DNA of 21,772 nucleotides from Larix sibirica (Eukaryota; Streptophyta; Pinopsida; Pinales; Pinaceae): assembly GCA_004151065.3 (NCBI GenBank), contig NWUY0300007004.1, positions 19,440-41,211 of the forward strand, read 5' to 3'. Below, piece by piece: positions 19,214-21,772 of the stretch; the stretch's first letter is position 1, and each line of letters begins with the position of its first letter. Below the pieces are notes generated by a model. It made no database searches, was not told where the DNA came from, and was given only the letters and a program-made list of their open reading frames with translations. A program made the position numbers and the translations under genes.

Positions 19214-21655
19214 TCATCCGGATGTTGTTGGTGTGTTTACTTGTGCCTTAAACTCTTCATACGCTATTTTAATTTGGTCGACATCTTCCCTAACTGCTAC
19301 TTTGAGCATTGTGCATTCCTCAATTTCTTGCTCCATCGGATGCTCCCTTTCTTTCTGTTGCACTTTCTCTAAATTCTCCTTGATTTGTGTCAATACTGGC
19401 ATTGCTTCGATTTCCAAATGCTCTTCCTTAGACTGCAACTCGTCCAATTGCGTTGTCCTCCTATGTTGTCTTTGTCGTGCCTTGTTGATCTGTTGTTGTA
19501 ATTCCTTCAACTCTGTCGCTTTAGTTATTTGCAAAAGTAGGGGCATTGTCTTTAGAAATCCCGTCAGTGTTTCCAAATGTTATTTTGCATCCCCAAGTTG
19601 CACATTCAACTGGTGCAACTACTCATCTTGTATTAGGCTTCCCCAAAATTGTGATACTTACTCTGCTATGTGTTGTGCTGCTTTTTCCAACTCTGTGATC
19701 TCCGTCATAGCATCATAAATGCTGGCCTTCTGTGCTTCAACTTGTTCTGGTGGTGTGCTTGGCGTCACCCTTGTTTTCAATTCCTCGTTAAATTTTCTAA
19801 GATCCACAATAACTGCGCCCAGCTTCAATGCCTTGGCCTCCGCGACCATCTCCTTTTATATTTATAGCATATCTTCGCATGCCATAGAGATGGCATGCTC
19901 TAGCCACTTCCTGTCATCCATTGCTTTCTATATTTCCTTCATTACTATCACTTTTTCTTCACGGATTTGTTCAATCTCCACCTCAACACTTCTTACCTAC
20001 CTCTTATAATTGATCATTTCGTCGTGTGTCAATGCTTCTCTCTCGCAGATTTCTTCACTAGTCCCAATGCGAGTGTGATGAAGCATGAACATAGGTAACA
20101 TATTAAGGTCGATACTTACAGTGTCGAGCCTGCGTAGGGAGAGTTCTAAATCTTCATTACCTGTGGTGATCACACCAGGTAGCAGCTGCACGATTCGATG
20201 TTGAGTACCTATATCGACCTCTTCCTATTGTACCTTTAACTAACTTGTCTCTTCAAGCCCTGGATTCACCCTGGTCTCCATAACAACATTACTTAGTGTT
20301 TGTAACAACTGTGACACTAGGTGGAAATACTCTGTCGTGTGCTGTGTTACTTTTTCTCGATTTTCTTCTGCCATAGTTGTCATCCTATCAAGAAGCATAT
20401 TCCTCGACTCGTTAGGGAGAACAACAGTGGTACTCCCTTCTCCTTTGTACCTATTCCTCTTCGTTCTCGCTTCTTATCTTTGCGCTTCCAACTCAGAATC
20501 TGTTGGAGTGTCACTCGACCCATCCTAACTTTCTCCCACTTTCCCTAACTGGTCATCCTCCCCTTCATCTTCGTCCTCTAATTCATTCACCTCTGTCTCT
20601 ATATTTAGCACGCCCATCGACTTTCCATCCTTTTGATCTGATAATTGGTCGTCGTCGACTGGGGTATTCCATTCACTTGTCCATTCCTCTATGATGGCAT
20701 CCATCTCTTGTTCAACTAGCTTGTACTGCGTGGTTAACCACTATTTCATTGGGTCTGTGCATGCTTGAATAAAAATTGCTTGAGGCCAAACAACAAGCCT
20801 CTCAATCTTCCTATATCTTCTTTCCACGGCCTCTGTCAATCATGGGACCTTCACTTCTTGTGCATGTAACTCTTCCAAGTAGATGTAAAATTGTATGGTG
20901 TTGTTGCGCTACCTTTCCTTGTCATTAAGTGCACATAAATTTTGATACCATTCCCCTTAGCACACTTTGACACTTTTTGTCTCTATTCCTTGGTACAGTG
21001 GTGGCTCCATCCATGCGACCAAAGAAATTAATAGCAGGAGCCAAGAATAAGTAAATGCATTACCCTTTTCCTGTGTTGCAACTGCATCCTCCATCAGCCC
21101 GTTTAATTAAAACAACAACCAGTTCATCTAAACCTCGACTGCGCATTTATCTGCTGATGCGATCACCCCTGTTGTGCATTGGTTGGGGCATTTTTTTTGA
21201 ACTAACTTGATTTCCAACAGCTTTGCTACAATCTTGACAGCCCGGTCATTGATTGTGTCGATCAAGTAAATGTGGGTGTTTTTTACTACCCCATATTTGG
21301 ATTTCATCTTCGCTTCCAACTTCTTGTCATTGTCTTTTCCTTGAAAATACTACGATGGGTCTACCCCCATATTGGGTAACCCGATAATCCTCGCAATNGT
21401 CCGCTAAGATGGCCACCCGGATTGCGATCGACTGGAACTCCCGTGGCACCCTCATGCAATCCTGAATCACCTCTGGATCCACGTCCTGCCACCCCTCGTC
21501 GGTCACTCCAACTAGCAACCGATCCAGCAGCATCCGCACGGACTCCAAAGTCCCCTCCGCGTCCCGTCGGTGCACCTCCCCCCAGCCTAGCAAGGCTGGT
21601 ACCGCCACGTGCCCTCTGCGAGCCACATGCCCTGGCGGTGGTCTCAGACCAACAT
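19214..21655 (-). pseudogene. Large unidentified relic gene, main exon, coiled-coil C-terminus
   Basis: I do not recognise the family. After the splice acceptor the frame is GC-rich and open from 21655 to about 21350 (V-G-L-R-P-P-P-G-H-V-A-R-R, L-L-G-W-G-E-V, P-E-V-I-Q-D-C, Y-R-V-T-Q-Y-G-G-R-P). One base too many near 21350 shifts the phase. From there to 19214, about 2.1 kb, a single phase holds: Y-F-Q-G-K-D-N-D, K-L-E-A-K-M-K-S-K-Y-G, A-F-T-Y-S-W-L-L, an acidic run E-L-E-D-E-D-E-G-E-D-D, basic A-R-T-K-R-N-R-Y-K, then heptad-rich coiled coil (A-T-E-L-K-E-L-Q-Q-Q-I-N-K-A-R, L-E-K-V-Q-Q-K-E-R-E). More than 15 in-frame stops occur but no further frameshift. Probably a gag-like or structural protein of a plant element, or a dead host gene family. 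Confidence 0.65.
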
Positions 21656-21750
21656 CTGTAGATCACATATCAGTCAATAACAATATACATCATATCCCAC
21701 ATCATATGAAAATCTTGACATCCATAACATGCAAGTAAATCAATACGTAC
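21656..21750 (-). other. 95-bp GT-AG spliceosomal intron of the relic gene
   Basis: On the - strand the donor is CCAGATG|GTACGT (exon ends at 21751) and the acceptor is TGATCTACAG|ATG (exon starts at 21655). An ACTGAT branch-site-like sequence lies about 15 nt before the acceptor, and the intron is T-rich. Joining the exons keeps an open frame across the junction in phase 1: G-Q-A-W-G-P-D, then D-V-G-L-R-P-P. The unspliced sequence does not read through in that frame. Confidence 0.7.
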
Positions 21751-21772
21751 CATCTGGTCCCCATGCCTGTCC
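21751..21772 (-). pseudogene. Upstream exon of the relic gene, cut by the window end
   Basis: Seven codons (G-Q-A-W-G-P-D) are visible before the donor site. The true start of the gene lies beyond the window. Confidence 0.6.

Noticed and set aside
19233-20009. Cysteine- and serine-rich + strand open frames
   Set aside because: They are the complement of the Glu/Gln/Lys-rich coiled-coil frame on the - strand, which explains their composition.
1-21772. An intact host gene, tRNA, rRNA, CRISPR or bacterial operon
   Set aside because: Every sizeable frame with recognisable content is broken, and no clover-leaf, rRNA or spacer-repeat pattern was seen on either strand.

Overview
The window reads as intergenic DNA from a large, repeat-rich plant nuclear genome. 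I favour a seed plant and suspect a gymnosperm, but that last step is inference. The sequence is AT-rich and holds no intact protein gene in 21.8 kb. It contains a plant-type LINE (zf-RVT zinc-binding module followed by RNase H), a hAT-like transposase fragment, a gag-type zinc knuckle, a second RNase H fragment and several large unidentified relic reading frames. I found no rRNA, tRNA, CRISPR array or prokaryotic feature.

Layout. (1) From 110 to 4680 on the + strand lies copy 1 of an unclassified repeat family. It has a 5' array of 96-bp tandem units, a conserved ATG at 998 and a long broken reading frame that ends in a coiled-coil region. (2) From 5930 to 9330 on the - strand lies copy 2 of the same family. 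It faces copy 1, has the same 96-bp array at its outer end and starts with a matching ATG at 8074. (3) From 9.68 to 10.42 kb is a promoter-like block on the - strand with a TATA box, an upstream triple motif, hairpins and a possible leader-intron acceptor. (4) At 10.64-11.18 kb a - strand zinc knuckle abuts a + strand RNase H fragment that has lost its catalytic residues. (5) From 11.86 to 12.13 kb is the acidic C-terminal end of an unidentified frame. (6) From 13.55 to 14.23 kb is a foldback element. (7) From 14.47 to 16.35 kb, on the - strand, is a 5'-truncated LINE with tandem repeats in its 3' region. (8) At 16.8-17.0 kb is a doubtful PIF/Harbinger trace. (9) From 18.17 to 19.19 kb is a + strand hAT-like relic that stops at an ambiguous base. 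(10) From 19.21 to 21.77 kb, on the - strand, is a large unidentified relic gene with a clear 95-bp GT-AG intron, a GC-rich early exon and a coiled-coil C-terminus.

The genes do not form a pathway. They are mobile-element remains of different kinds and ages. What unites them is their mode of decay: several stretches of 0.4 to 2.1 kb stay in one reading frame and are broken mainly by stop codons rather than frameshifts. This fits cytosine deamination in methylated, silenced DNA. Family names come from motifs read by eye; no database search was possible.
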